64,000 nt of DNA, taken from the NCBI RefSeq assembly GCF_000723185.1, contig NZ_CBTY010000008.1, forward strand, positions 108,677 to 172,676. Reading direction: 5' to 3'. The position numbers were made by a program, and so were the translations under genes. This DNA comes from Candidatus Nitrosotenuis uzonensis (lineage in GTDB: Archaea; Thermoproteota; Nitrososphaeria; Nitrososphaerales; Nitrosopumilaceae). This document shows positions 1 to 8,557 of this stretch, in pieces (position 1 is the stretch's first letter; each line of letters begins with the position of its first letter). The notes beneath the pieces are model-generated. The model did not search any database. It saw nothing but the letters and a program-made list of their open reading frames with translations, and was not told the DNA's origin.

Positions 1-564
<564 letters not shown>

Positions 565-579
565 GTCTGGGCGAGGTAC

Positions 580-861
580 TTGAGCGATCCAAAAAACAAA
601 ATTGAATTCAAAATGCTCGACTATGAACGAGTAGGGGCCGATTTTGTCTCATTCAAATTAGAGGACGGTACGATAGTGAAAGTCAAAGTTGATCTGGACC
701 GCGTTGGTATTGCAACGAATCACAAAAATCCTGATGGCACACCGCATTATGCGATAAATACATCGGTGAAGCTGACAATAATTCCAAGCGACAGAAAATT
801 CTCAGTGGAGAAAAATCTTAAAGACAAACAACCGCCTCCGCCAAGCCAAATGTTCAGCTAG
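580..861 (+). CDS. Small conserved-looking protein of unknown function
   Basis: A 93-residue soluble protein that I do not recognise. It starts at a TTG with GAGG a few bases upstream and lies 15 bases after the collagen-like gene, so the two are probably co-transcribed. The middle (LEDGTIVKVKVDLDRVG) looks like a beta-sandwich; the C-terminus ends in a proline cluster (PPPPSQMFS). There is no signal peptide or membrane segment. No function is proposed. Confidence 0.65.
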   Translation: MSDPKNKIEFKMLDYERVGADFVSFKLEDGTIVKVKVDLDRVGIATNHKNPDGTPHYAINTSVKLTIIPSDRKFSVEKNLKDKQPPPPSQMFS

Positions 862-879
862 AAACGAACTCTAAAAATA

Positions 880-905
880 ATAAAAAAACGTCAATAAAAT
901 TGACG
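880..905 (-). terminator. Hairpin plus T-run between convergent genes
   Basis: Inverted repeat CGTCAAT-AAA-ATTGACG at 889-905. Read on the minus strand it is followed by seven T. It therefore fits a terminator for the small basic protein gene at 920-1057, placed 14 bases after its stop. The hairpin also lies 27 bases past the stop of the plus-strand gene. Confidence 0.6.
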
Positions 906-919
906 AGTGTTCGACGCGT

Positions 920-1057
920 TTAACGTCGTTTCTTTGTAGCTTTCTTCTTTGTAGCTTTGCGCTTCGCTGCTTTTCGTGGTGCCTTTCGAGCTGCTGTCTT
1001 CTTCGCTGCTTTTCGTGGTGCTTTGCGTTTAGCTTTTGATTTTCGTTTAGTAGCCAT
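920..1057 (-). CDS. 45-residue Lys/Arg/Ala-rich, histone-H1-tail-like protein
   Basis: A short ORF of 45 codons: MATKRKSKAKRKAPRKAA followed by near repeats of KAPRKAAK and KKATKK, ending KKRR. More than half of the residues are Lys or Arg and most of the rest Ala, Thr or Pro, the composition of H1 C-terminal tails and of bacterial Hc1/AlgP-type nucleic-acid-binding tails. It has its own context: a TATA-like CTATAG about 30 bases upstream, a hairpin terminator downstream, and a palindromic 13-mer in front of the promoter. A role in DNA or RNA compaction is inferred from composition only. It could instead be a basic ribosome-associated peptide. Confidence 0.7.
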   Translation of the reverse strand: MATKRKSKAKRKAPRKAAKKTAARKAPRKAAKRKATKKKATKKRR

Positions 1058-1118
1058 TACCAACGTTAACTTCTACTTGTTTTTCTATAGCTAAACTAAA
1101 CAAAATTACACAATTTGA

Positions 1119-1131
1119 TTACAATTTGTAA
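1119..1131. promoter_or_regulatory. Palindromic 13-mer upstream of the basic-protein gene
   Basis: TTACAATTTGTAA, about 30 bases upstream of the TATA-like CTATAG (1085-1090, minus strand) of the gene at 920-1057. The identical 13-mer recurs at 37166-37178 between two divergent promoters, so it may be the site of a shared regulator. A related half, ATTACAAATTGT, is at about 1214-1225, inside the zinc-ribbon gene. Confidence 0.35.
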
Positions 1132-1162
1132 ACGATTTCAAAAATTTTTGATCGCAAAAATC

Positions 1163-1339
1163 TCAGTAAACACTTTCAGCTGACGGTCTTTTTCCTTGCA
1201 ACCAGCTTGTATGATTACAAATTGTGCACTTGTATTGCCGTCTGCGTTTGTATGTTGCATTCTGAGGAATGAAAACTATCTGTTGTGTCGTTTTCATCAT
1301 ACAAAATTTGCACCATCGATCCTCTTTTTCATGATCCAT
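1163..1339 (-). CDS. 58-residue zinc-ribbon protein
   Basis: A short ORF with two CxxC pairs, WCKFC near residue 10 and KCTIC near residue 38, separated by a basic stretch (TYKRRRQYK). This is the layout of a minimal zinc ribbon, common in archaeal translation and transcription accessory proteins. The start is supported by GAGGTGA 11 bases upstream, which overlaps the stop codon of the DRG GTPase gene, so the two are translationally linked in one operon. Function unknown; nucleic-acid binding is inferred from the ribbon and the net positive charge. Confidence 0.75.
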   Translation of the reverse strand: MDHEKEDRWCKFCMMKTTQQIVFIPQNATYKRRRQYKCTICNHTSWLQGKRPSAESVY

Positions 1340-1349
1340 ATTTTGTAAT

Positions 1350-2453
1350 TCACCTCGTTTTGATTATTGTGAGTACGTCTTCATCCTGCAGTACGTGTTG
1401 GATGCCTACTCTTTGTCCGCCAAACTTTACACTCTTGCCCCAAACAAGACCGTAACGAAACTCTTTCTTGAGATTTCGGTGCAGCTTGTTGCAGACATCC
1501 TCAATGGTAGAATTTCTTCTGATAATCAGGGGTTCCTTGTAGTCTGTTTCTCCTCCCTTCGGTCTCATGTATATTCTGATAAAGTCCAGTTTGTCGTAGA
1601 TTTTGTCTTTTAGCAACTCTATGTTGACTCCGCCATCTGCTGAAACGGGAATCACCTCGGACTTTACTTTGCTTTTGACTTCTTTTACGAATCTCTCATC
1701 TACCAAGTCGATTTTATTGAGGACTGTCAGCGAACTTGCATATTTTTTATCCCCCGTAAGATGGTCAACAAGCTGTTCTGATGTTATATCCTCACGAATG
1801 AGTACTCTTGCGCTAGTTATGCCATATATGTGCAAAATCTCTTTTATGGTCTTCTCAGAAAGTGATGTAAGCTTTACCTGCTGTGCTATGGAGATTCCTC
1901 CTATCGCAGCCTTTTCTATTACAATGTCTGGAGGCTTTTGGTCTAACCTTATTCCTATATTGCCAAGTTCCGTTCTTAGTACCTCTTCATGGTATGGCTG
2001 AAACACGTCTAGGACTAGCACTACCAAATCTGCACTCCTTGCAACTGAGAGAATCCTCTTTCCAAGTCCCTTTCCCTGAGACGCACCCTCGATAATGCCT
2101 GGCAAGTCAAGAACTTGAATTCTCGCACCTCTGTAGTCCAGCATGCCCGGAACCACCGTGACCGTGGTAAACTGGTATGCGCCTACCGTTGACTTCGAAC
2201 CGGTAAGCTTGTTCAGCAAGGTTGACTTGCCCACACTTGGTAGTCCGATGAACACCACTGTGGCATCACCACTCCTTCTTACATCAAAACCGTCTGAAGA
2301 GACTCCTGATTTTTTTGCTTGGCGCGTTTCCTGCTCTCTTCTAAGCTTGGCAATCTTTGCCTTAAGCAGACCTATGTGATGCTCTGTAGCTTTGTTGATT
2401 TGCGTTTTGTGTATTTCATCTTGTATTGCCTTTATCTTTTCAGGAATTCCCAT
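1350..2453 (-). CDS. DRG-type OBG-family GTPase
   Basis: A 367-residue GTPase of the archaeal/eukaryotic DRG (developmentally regulated GTP-binding) family. Order: N-terminal helical segment (1-60); G1 P-loop GLPSVGKST at about 70-78; G2 Thr region near 96; G3 DLPG at 116-119; an inserted DRG-specific helical segment; G4 NKID near 247; and a C-terminal TGS domain from about 290 (ending EDVLTIIKTR). Length and architecture match the family. DRG proteins associate with ribosomes and are thought to act in translation under stress. The stop codon overlaps the ribosome-binding site of the zinc-ribbon gene at 1163-1339. Confidence 0.92.
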   Translation of the reverse strand: MGIPEKIKAIQDEIHKTQINKATEHHIGLLKAKIAKLRREQETRQAKKSGVSSDGFDVRRSGDATVVFIGLPSVGKSTLLNKLTGSKSTVGAYQFTTVTVVPGMLDYRGARIQVLDLPGIIEGASQGKGLGKRILSVARSADLVVLVLDVFQPYHEEVLRTELGNIGIRLDQKPPDIVIEKAAIGGISIAQQVKLTSLSEKTIKEILHIYGITSARVLIREDITSEQLVDHLTGDKKYASSLTVLNKIDLVDERFVKEVKSKVKSEVIPVSADGGVNIELLKDKIYDKLDFIRIYMRPKGGETDYKEPLIIRRNSTIEDVCNKLHRNLKKEFRYGLVWGKSVKFGGQRVGIQHVLQDEDVLTIIKTR

Positions 2454-2529
2454 CCTTGAACATGGAATTGATTTTCTAAATAAAAATCCTCCTTGATTGA
2501 TTATTATCTAGGTCTACAAAGACAACAGC

Positions 2530-3222
2530 ATGCGTCGAAGAACGTTTGCAGTTGATATTGACGGAACAATAACTGAAAATGGCGGGGGCAGAATACACCT
2601 TGGTGCACTAAACGCATTACGATACATGAAAAAGCTTGGTCACAATGTCATACTAGTTTCCGGCCGTTCTTCAGTGGAAGGTTATCTGCTTTCAGTGTTC
2701 GGTGGTCTGAACACTATTGCGGTGGGGGAAAATGGCGGGTGCATTACATATGGGGCAAACGAACACATCATGCTTGGTAACAAAGAAACATGCATTGAAG
2801 CTCTACACGCCATACGCTCTGAGATAAACGTGGTTGAAAAGCCGGTGTTTCCAAGGATGACCGAAGTCGTACTTGAGAGGACATTTGATGTTGACGATGC
2901 CGTCAAAATAGTAAACGCGCGCAAAATGGGAGTGGTGCTCTCGGACAGCCAGTATGCAATACATATCAACTCGACTGGTATTAACAAGGCAACAGGATTT
3001 GAACATGTGATGAATAAAATGGGAATACGACGCGAAGATGTGATCGCAATAGGTGATAGCGCAACTGACGTCCCACTCTTTAAGTTGAGTGGTTTGAGCA
3101 TCGCGGTTGGAAATGCGCATCACACAGTAAAATCTGCCGCCAGCATGCACGTCGAGTCACATGCAGGCGATGGTGTCGTGGAGGCGTTAAACAAAATTGC
3201 CCCAACACTTTCGGAGTCATAA
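2530..3222 (+). CDS. HAD-superfamily phosphatase, archaeal phosphoglycolate phosphatase type
   Basis: 230 residues. Motif I AVDIDGTIT (residues 7-15) supplies the two catalytic Asp, motif II is VSGRSS, and the late acidic motif is GDSATDVPLF near 175. The mobile cap of the Cof/IIB type sits between motifs II and III. This matches the archaeal phosphoglycolate phosphatase / sucrose-phosphate-phosphatase-like family; dephosphorylation of 2-phosphoglycolate is the usual assignment, but IIB substrates cannot be read from sequence. It is divergent from the DRG gene and ends two bases before argS, so the two are probably co-transcribed. Confidence 0.8.
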   Translation: MRRRTFAVDIDGTITENGGGRIHLGALNALRYMKKLGHNVILVSGRSSVEGYLLSVFGGLNTIAVGENGGCITYGANEHIMLGNKETCIEALHAIRSEINVVEKPVFPRMTEVVLERTFDVDDAVKIVNARKMGVVLSDSQYAIHINSTGINKATGFEHVMNKMGIRREDVIAIGDSATDVPLFKLSGLSIAVGNAHHTVKSAASMHVESHAGDGVVEALNKIAPTLSES

Positions 3223-3224
3223 TC

Positions 3225-5102
3225 ATGAGCATACAAGTATTGCTTGATGAAATAAATGGCAATCTTACCAAGATTACTGCCAAACTTGGCATACCTCAGA
3301 CAAACTACACCCTAGAGCCTGCCAAAGAAGGGTATGGAGATGTTACATGCAACATCGCATTTCTTGCTGCAAAACACCTCAAGAAAAAACCATATGATGT
3401 GGCAAAGGACTTGGCAGAACACTATGCTGCATTTGTTGGCAGACTTGTCTTAAGAGTAGAGGCACATTCATCAGGTTACTTGAATTTTTTTGCAAACAAC
3501 AGCTTATTGTCATCTATTATACTAAAAGGGACCCAAGAGCCCATCTTTGGCAAGGTGGATCTTGGCAAGGGCGCAAAGATTGTAGTGGAGCATACCAGTG
3601 TTAACCCAAACAAAGCACTTCACATAGGACATGTAAGAAACGTGGTGATTGGGGATACTGTTGCAAGAATACTCAAAAGTGCGAACTATGATGTGAGTGT
3701 GCTCAACTATGTAGATGACTCTGGCCTTCAGGTGGCAGACATCCTTGTGGGATTCACACGACTTGGATTTTCACAAATGCCGGATAGTGGGCAAAAATTT
3801 GATCAGTATTGCGGCGATGTCGTATATGTAAAGACTACAGAAAGGTATACAAGCGAGCCGGAACTCCAAGACATTCGCAACAAAATACTCAAAGAAATTG
3901 AGGATGGGCATTCTGAGATTGCCAAGTTTGCAAAGACAATAACTGCTCGCGTGCTAGCAGAGCAGCTAAAAACATGCTGGCGGCTTGGCGTTTCATATGA
4001 TTGCCTTAATTTTGAATCCGAGATCGTTCGCTCACAGTTATGGTCTGAGATATTTGAGAAACTAAAGGAACTTGGGAAGATAAAATTTGAGCAGGAAGGT
4101 AAAAACGCTGGATGCTGGGTTATACCAGCTGAAGGTGAAGACGATAAGGTTCTGGTGCGAAGTAACGGCACTGCGACATACATTGCAAAAGACATACCGT
4201 ACGCTGCATGGAAGCTTGGTCTAGTCGACGATCCGTTCAACTACAAAAAATATGCAGTACAGCACGACGGCCGCCTACTCTGGCAGACAACACTTGAACC
4301 TAGTGATCTGCCTAAACAAAACTTTTCTGCTGACAATGTAATCACTGTAATAGACTCAAGACAGGCAAGACTGCAGAACATAATAACAAAGCTTGTAGCT
4401 GACTTTTCCGGGAGTAAATCATATTTGCACCTTGGCTATGAATCCGTCACACTAAGCTCTGACACTGCAAAAGTGCTTGGAATCGATACTGGAGGCAAGA
4501 ATGCCCAGATGTCTGGCAGGAAAGGACTCTATGTTAACGCTGATTCTGTACTTGACATGCTTGAGCAAAAAACAATCGAGGAAACAAAAAAGCGCAATCC
4601 TGACTTTACTGCCGAGATACTAGCTGAAATTGCAGAAAAGATTGCAGTTGGAACAATTCGGTACGAGATGATAAAACAGGATCTTGATAAGATAATCACA
4701 TTTGATCTCACAAAATCATTAAGTTTAGAAGGTGACACCGCTTCATATATACAATATTCTTACGTGCGGGCTACAAGAATACTGGAAAAGGCCGCAACTG
4801 TTCCTAACTTTGAGGCCTCATACGACTTGCTTGCAAGCGAATATGAGCTAAGTCTTATCAGAGCAATAGGCAAATTCTCATTAAATATCAGGGATGCTGC
4901 AAACAACCTCTCACCCAAGGTGATTGCAAGATACTGCTATTCTCTTGCGGTTGAATTCAACGCATTTTACGAACACGTGCGGGTCCTTGACAGTGATGAT
5001 GGAGCCCTTCTTAATGCAAGACTGTGCCTTCTTGCCGCATTCAAATCTTGTCTTCAAAAGGCTCTTGACTTATTGGGAATATCAGTGCCGCAGCGGATGT
5101 AG
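3225..5102 (+). CDS. argS: Arginyl-tRNA synthetase
   Basis: A 625-residue class I aminoacyl-tRNA synthetase that charges tRNA-Arg. The N-terminal Add-1 domain (1-~110) is followed by the HIGH signature (133-136, ALHIGHVRNV), a catalytic core, and a KMSKS-equivalent MSGRKG at about 429, the form used by many ArgRS. The C-terminal ~150 residues form the DALR anticodon-binding domain (SYVRATRIL). The ATG start is preceded by GGAG about ten bases upstream and lies two bases after the phosphatase gene. Confidence 0.95.
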   Translation: MSIQVLLDEINGNLTKITAKLGIPQTNYTLEPAKEGYGDVTCNIAFLAAKHLKKKPYDVAKDLAEHYAAFVGRLVLRVEAHSSGYLNFFANNSLLSSIILKGTQEPIFGKVDLGKGAKIVVEHTSVNPNKALHIGHVRNVVIGDTVARILKSANYDVSVLNYVDDSGLQVADILVGFTRLGFSQMPDSGQKFDQYCGDVVYVKTTERYTSEPELQDIRNKILKEIEDGHSEIAKFAKTITARVLAEQLKTCWRLGVSYDCLNFESEIVRSQLWSEIFEKLKELGKIKFEQEGKNAGCWVIPAEGEDDKVLVRSNGTATYIAKDIPYAAWKLGLVDDPFNYKKYAVQHDGRLLWQTTLEPSDLPKQNFSADNVITVIDSRQARLQNIITKLVADFSGSKSYLHLGYESVTLSSDTAKVLGIDTGGKNAQMSGRKGLYVNADSVLDMLEQKTIEETKKRNPDFTAEILAEIAEKIAVGTIRYEMIKQDLDKIITFDLTKSLSLEGDTASYIQYSYVRATRILEKAATVPNFEASYDLLASEYELSLIRAIGKFSLNIRDAANNLSPKVIARYCYSLAVEFNAFYEHVRVLDSDDGALLNARLCLLAAFKSCLQKALDLLGISVPQRM

Positions 5103-5161
5103 CAAGATGTTTGTTTAAAATAAACAGACTAGCGGATAATATTACTTTACCATAAGAGTCA

Positions 5162-5335
5162 ATGTCTGATATGGAGTGTCTTGAGAAGATTATGCCAACG
5201 ATATTGTGTGATGTATGCAGGAATGTAGTGGAAATAATGCCAGGAACCGTACTTTTCGATGCAAGGTGGTATCATAAAACATGCTGGGTTATTCTGAAAG
5301 ATGGTGAACAGTTTGGTCAAAGTAATAGTAATTGA
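5162..5335 (+). CDS. 57-residue zinc-binding protein overlapping a receiver gene
   Basis: A short ORF beginning MSDMECLEKIMPT, with CDVC at residues 17-20 and WYHKTC near residues 38-43: a C-x2-C ... H-x2-C zinc site. The same C-x2-C / H-x2-C layout occurs in the N-terminal finger of the membrane glycosyltransferase at 25221. Its end overlaps the start of the receiver gene at 5301, suggesting translational coupling. Similar small zinc proteins often accompany receiver domains in thaumarchaeal genomes (from memory). Function unknown. Confidence 0.65.
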   Translation: MSDMECLEKIMPTILCDVCRNVVEIMPGTVLFDARWYHKTCWVILKDGEQFGQSNSN

Positions 5336-5693
5336 TGATGATGTAGACACAGTTGAAGTATTCTGCGAGTATCTTGAAATCAAAGATATAACTGTCGTTG
5401 GTAGAGGCTACAACGGCAAGACTGCAGTTGAATTGTACGAGAAATTGAGGCCAGACATAGCGCTACTTGATGTTATGATGCCCGAGTATGATGGCTTTTA
5501 CGGAATAGAGAATATCAAGAAAATAAACCCTGACGCCAAAGTAATAATGGTTACTGCCGATCTTACATACGATACGGAAAAAAGATTAAAGGCACTTGAC
5601 GCTTCCGCTGTAATCTACAAGCCGTACGAGATTGATAGCGTAATAGACATCATTCACAAGGTACACAAGGGAACACTGGCGTTAACGCCATAA
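5301..5693 (+). CDS. Stand-alone CheY-like receiver protein
   Basis: 130 residues consisting only of a receiver domain: acidic cluster IDDD at 11-14, phospho-acceptor D57 (LLDVMMPEYDG), conserved Thr in MVTAD near 84, and Lys in YKPY near 106. There is no output domain, so it must act through partner binding. The start is ambiguous: ATG 5301, GTG 5304, or TTG 5313, the last having GGTGA just upstream and giving a tighter N-terminus. It overlaps the small zinc protein gene before it and is followed by a second receiver gene. Confidence 0.88.
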   Translation: MVNSLVKVIVIDDDVDTVEVFCEYLEIKDITVVGRGYNGKTAVELYEKLRPDIALLDVMMPEYDGFYGIENIKKINPDAKVIMVTADLTYDTEKRLKALDASAVIYKPYEIDSVIDIIHKVHKGTLALTP

Positions 5694-5703
5694 GCAAAAA
5701 ACA

Positions 5704-5710
5704 CTATAAA
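5704..5710 (+). promoter_or_regulatory. TATA box of the second receiver gene
   Basis: CTATAAA centred at 5707, 26-27 bases before ATG 5734. This spacing fits leaderless transcription and argues that ATG 5710, which lies inside the box, is not the start. Confidence 0.6.
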
Positions 5711-5733
5711 TGACACAGCAATTGATAAGAACA

Positions 5734-6231
5734 ATGAAGATCCTGATAGCCGACGATGAGCCGGACCTACTATCGCAGTATAGTACAGTCCTAACTGACA
5801 GAAATCATACGGTTGTGACTACAAGTGACGGCCAATCATGTGTTGCCAAATACGAGGAAGAATTTGCACGTTCTCCAGATCATGTATTTGATGCAGTTGT
5901 CCTTGACTATTCTATGCCAAAGATGAACGGCCTTGATGCTGCAAAAAAGATATTGGAAATGAACAAATCCCAGAGGATAATATTTGCATCTGCATACGTG
6001 CAAGAAACTCTCATAGATTCCATCCAGAATCTCAAACAGATAGTGGAACTGCTCCAAAAGCCATTCAGTCTGCAGGATCTAATTGATACCATAGAAGACA
6101 AGACGATATATGATGAGCTTGCAAAGCTGAACGTCAACATACAAAATCTACGCGACTTGAACCCAACCCACGCCCAAATCCGTGATTATCTTGAGGCACT
6201 AAGGAAGATACAGAAAGCAAAGACTTTCTAG
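5734..6231 (+). CDS. CheY-like receiver protein with C-terminal extension
   Basis: About 165 residues from ATG 5734 (MKILIADDEPD); the upstream ATG at 5710 falls in the TATA box, so the shorter start is preferred. Receiver signatures are DDE at the end of strand 1, phospho-acceptor Asp in VVLDYSMPKMNG, Ala-Ser-Ala in the Thr/Ser position, and Lys in LQKPFS. A roughly 45-residue helical tail (LRDLNPTHAQIRDYLEALRKI) follows. Closely similar in plan to the minus-strand receiver at 55550. No kinase gene is nearby. Confidence 0.85.
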   Translation: MKILIADDEPDLLSQYSTVLTDRNHTVVTTSDGQSCVAKYEEEFARSPDHVFDAVVLDYSMPKMNGLDAAKKILEMNKSQRIIFASAYVQETLIDSIQNLKQIVELLQKPFSLQDLIDTIEDKTIYDELAKLNVNIQNLRDLNPTHAQIRDYLEALRKIQKAKTF

Positions 6232-6271
6232 AATTCGCTAGGTTATTATCCAAAAAATCTAGTGCAAAGTC

Positions 6272-7066
6272 ATGACCAAGATAAAAAACAACTCTTACGT
6301 TCTGTTTTTCTATAATGACTCCAAAAAGTGGTTGAATAAGATATCAAAGGACCAATCACTTCATACCCATGTAGGAGTGATAAAACACAGCGACGCAATA
6401 GGCAAAGAATATGGCTCCAGAATCCGTACAAACAAGGATAAGTACGTCTATCTTCTGGAACCGACAATACATGATTTTGTAATGAAGAGCCAACACGGCA
6501 CACAAATAGTATACCCAAAGGATCTTGGATACATTGCTGCAAGGGCAGGAGTACAGAGTGGGCAGAAGATAGTAGAGATTGGAACTGGTAGTGGTGCGCT
6601 AACTACGTTTCTTGCAAGCATAGTAAAGCCGCGTGGTCACGTGTACACATTTGACGTAGAACCAAAATTCATGCAGATTGCGGAAAAAAACATCACAAGG
6701 GCAGGCATGATAAAGTACGTGACGATGGAAAATCTGAACATCAAGGAAGCAAAAAAAATGCCAGTTACGGAGGCGGACATGGCAATAATTGACCTTGGGG
6801 ATCCATGGACAGTCATTCCACAGGTGCGCAAAATGCTAAAAGGCAGCGGAGCTGTTGTCTCAATCTGTCCTACGATGAATCAGCTTGAAAAGCTGACGAT
6901 TGCTCTGATAGAAAACGAGTTTACTGATATTGAATGCAGCGAGCACATCCTACGAACAATAGATGCACGTGAAGGCAAGACAAGGCACTCATTTTACGGC
7001 ATAGGACACACCACATACCTTGCATATGCAAGAAAGGCGTTCTTTGACAGGAAGGAGAAAAAATAA
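6272..7066 (+). CDS. trmI: tRNA (adenine-N1)-methyltransferase, TrmI/TRM61 type
   Basis: 264 residues. An N-terminal beta domain (1-~80) is followed by a Rossmann SAM-binding fold with VEIGTGSGALT near residues 99-109, the acidic ribose-binding strand TFDVEP, and the motif DMAIIDLGDPW (about 169-179). This is the archaeal TrmI family that makes m1A in tRNA (positions 57/58). A TATA-like GGTTATTATCC lies about 27 bases upstream of the ATG, supporting a leaderless start. Confidence 0.9.
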   Translation: MTKIKNNSYVLFFYNDSKKWLNKISKDQSLHTHVGVIKHSDAIGKEYGSRIRTNKDKYVYLLEPTIHDFVMKSQHGTQIVYPKDLGYIAARAGVQSGQKIVEIGTGSGALTTFLASIVKPRGHVYTFDVEPKFMQIAEKNITRAGMIKYVTMENLNIKEAKKMPVTEADMAIIDLGDPWTVIPQVRKMLKGSGAVVSICPTMNQLEKLTIALIENEFTDIECSEHILRTIDAREGKTRHSFYGIGHTTYLAYARKAFFDRKEKK

Positions 7067-7139
7067 CTACGCGGTGTTTGTATGCGACGCACAAACATAA
7101 TCTAATAGTCAATTTAAGTGCAAAAAAACCGACCTAGAC

Positions 7140-7661
7140 TTGCTAGCCAAATCTAAAAAACCGGAAAAATACACGATATCTGAGCTAAACAAGGCACGCA
7201 AGAACGTGAACAGCTTCGGAACGCTACACCCGGAACATTACATAACAAAAGAAGACCTTCAGAAGATAAGCTTCGCAGACGAGATTGGCAAGATAAAGTC
7301 TGTCAAAAGAGAGAAACTTCTTGAGGAGCTTTCTTACCTGCTCAACGATAAGGTGCGCGAATTTGAGCGCAAAGAACAGGAAGACAAATGGAAAGAATCA
7401 ATGTTGCAAAAGCTTAATGCAGAATTAAACGAAAAAGTGTCTCAACTTGAGACTGCAAACAGGCAGATAGCTGCAGAAAAGTCGCGTTCAGATGAGCTCA
7501 ACAAGCAACTGCAGACAGCATTACTGAAACTGCAAAGCTCCGAAGAGCAACTCAGGCTTGAGAGGGATTGGCTTGCCCAGCAGGTGGAGGCAAGATCAAA
7601 GGAAGTCCTAGATACAATACGACAGATGATCGAATCAGAAAACAAACAACAGAGCAAATAG
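7140..7661 (+). CDS. Coiled-coil protein of unknown function
   Basis: 173 residues from a TTG start; a TATA-like CAATTTAAG lies about 27 bases upstream. An N-terminal segment (TISELNKARKNVNSF, then HPEHYITKEDLQKI) precedes a long heptad-rich helix rich in Glu, Lys and Gln (about 60-170). No membrane segment or catalytic motif is visible. The 3' end abuts the NAD(P)HX dehydratase gene. A structural or scaffold role is only an inference. Confidence 0.7.
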   Translation: MLAKSKKPEKYTISELNKARKNVNSFGTLHPEHYITKEDLQKISFADEIGKIKSVKREKLLEELSYLLNDKVREFERKEQEDKWKESMLQKLNAELNEKVSQLETANRQIAAEKSRSDELNKQLQTALLKLQSSEEQLRLERDWLAQQVEARSKEVLDTIRQMIESENKQQSK

Positions 7662-7693
7662 AAGAAGATTTATCGTCATACAATTTACGTAGT

Positions 7694-8557
7694 TTGTTGG
7701 CACAGCGGCTTCAAGCATCAAGTGTAAAAAAGTTCATTCCGCCAAGAAAACGTGATTCGCGCAAAGGAGACAATGGCAAGGTCGCAGTGATAGGAGGAAG
7801 TTACATGTATCATGGTGCACCAGTCTTATCGTCGCTTGCAGCTCTAAGATCTGGCACGGATCTCGTATATACATGCGTGCCCAAAGTAATATCAGAATCA
7901 GTCAGGGCAATCTCGCCAAATCTTATTGTAATTCCGATGGTTGACTACAAACTTACAAGAGGTTCTGCAAACAAACTACTTGGCCAGCTTCCACCAGACC
8001 TTGATTCTGCAACAATCGGCATGGGACTTTCTATTGCAGATGAAGAGGGGCTCAAAAACATAGTTACATCGCTTTCTTCTCAGAACGTAATGCTTTCACT
8101 TGATGCAAGCGCACTAGTCAAATACATACTTCCGTCAGTGTCCGGCAAAAAAGTAGTTCTGACCCCGCACGCCGGTGAGTTCAAAAGAATGTTCGGTGAA
8201 ATGCCGCCTGCAGCCACCACTCCGAGAGTAAAAATGGTGGAAAAAGCTGCAAAGGAGAACTCTGTGGTGATACTTTTGAAGGGCAGCACCGACGTAATAA
8301 CTGACGGACAGAGAACGTTTCTCAACCCGAAAAATCTTGCATCAATGACAGTTGGTGGCACTGGTGACGTACTATCTGGCCTTGTTGCAGGACTTCTTGC
8401 AAAAAATCACAACCTGCTAGAGTCCTCTGCGGCTGCATCGTTTGTAAACGGCCTTGCCGGAAAGACCAGTCAAAGAAAGAACGGACTGCACATAGTGGCA
8501 ACTGATCTGATCGACGCTATTCCGGCAGTAATGAAATTATTTGACAGAGTGATTTGA
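7694..8557 (+). CDS. nnrD: ADP/ATP-dependent NAD(P)H-hydrate dehydratase
   Basis: Single-domain ribokinase-like protein (about 287 residues) that repairs hydrated NAD(P)H. Features: GKVAVIGGSYMYHGAP near the N-terminus, HAGEFKRM in the middle, and the nucleotide-binding GGTGDVLSG near residue 220. The N-terminal epimerase domain found in fused bacterial and many archaeal proteins is absent. The frame is open back to 7568, inside the preceding gene, but TTG 7694 (or 7697) is preferred because a TATA-like ATTTATCG sits about 24 bases upstream and it avoids a 94-base overlap. Its TGA overlaps the ATG of the next gene. Confidence 0.85.
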   Translation: MLAQRLQASSVKKFIPPRKRDSRKGDNGKVAVIGGSYMYHGAPVLSSLAALRSGTDLVYTCVPKVISESVRAISPNLIVIPMVDYKLTRGSANKLLGQLPPDLDSATIGMGLSIADEEGLKNIVTSLSSQNVMLSLDASALVKYILPSVSGKKVVLTPHAGEFKRMFGEMPPAATTPRVKMVEKAAKENSVVILLKGSTDVITDGQRTFLNPKNLASMTVGGTGDVLSGLVAGLLAKNHNLLESSAAASFVNGLAGKTSQRKNGLHIVATDLIDAIPAVMKLFDRVI

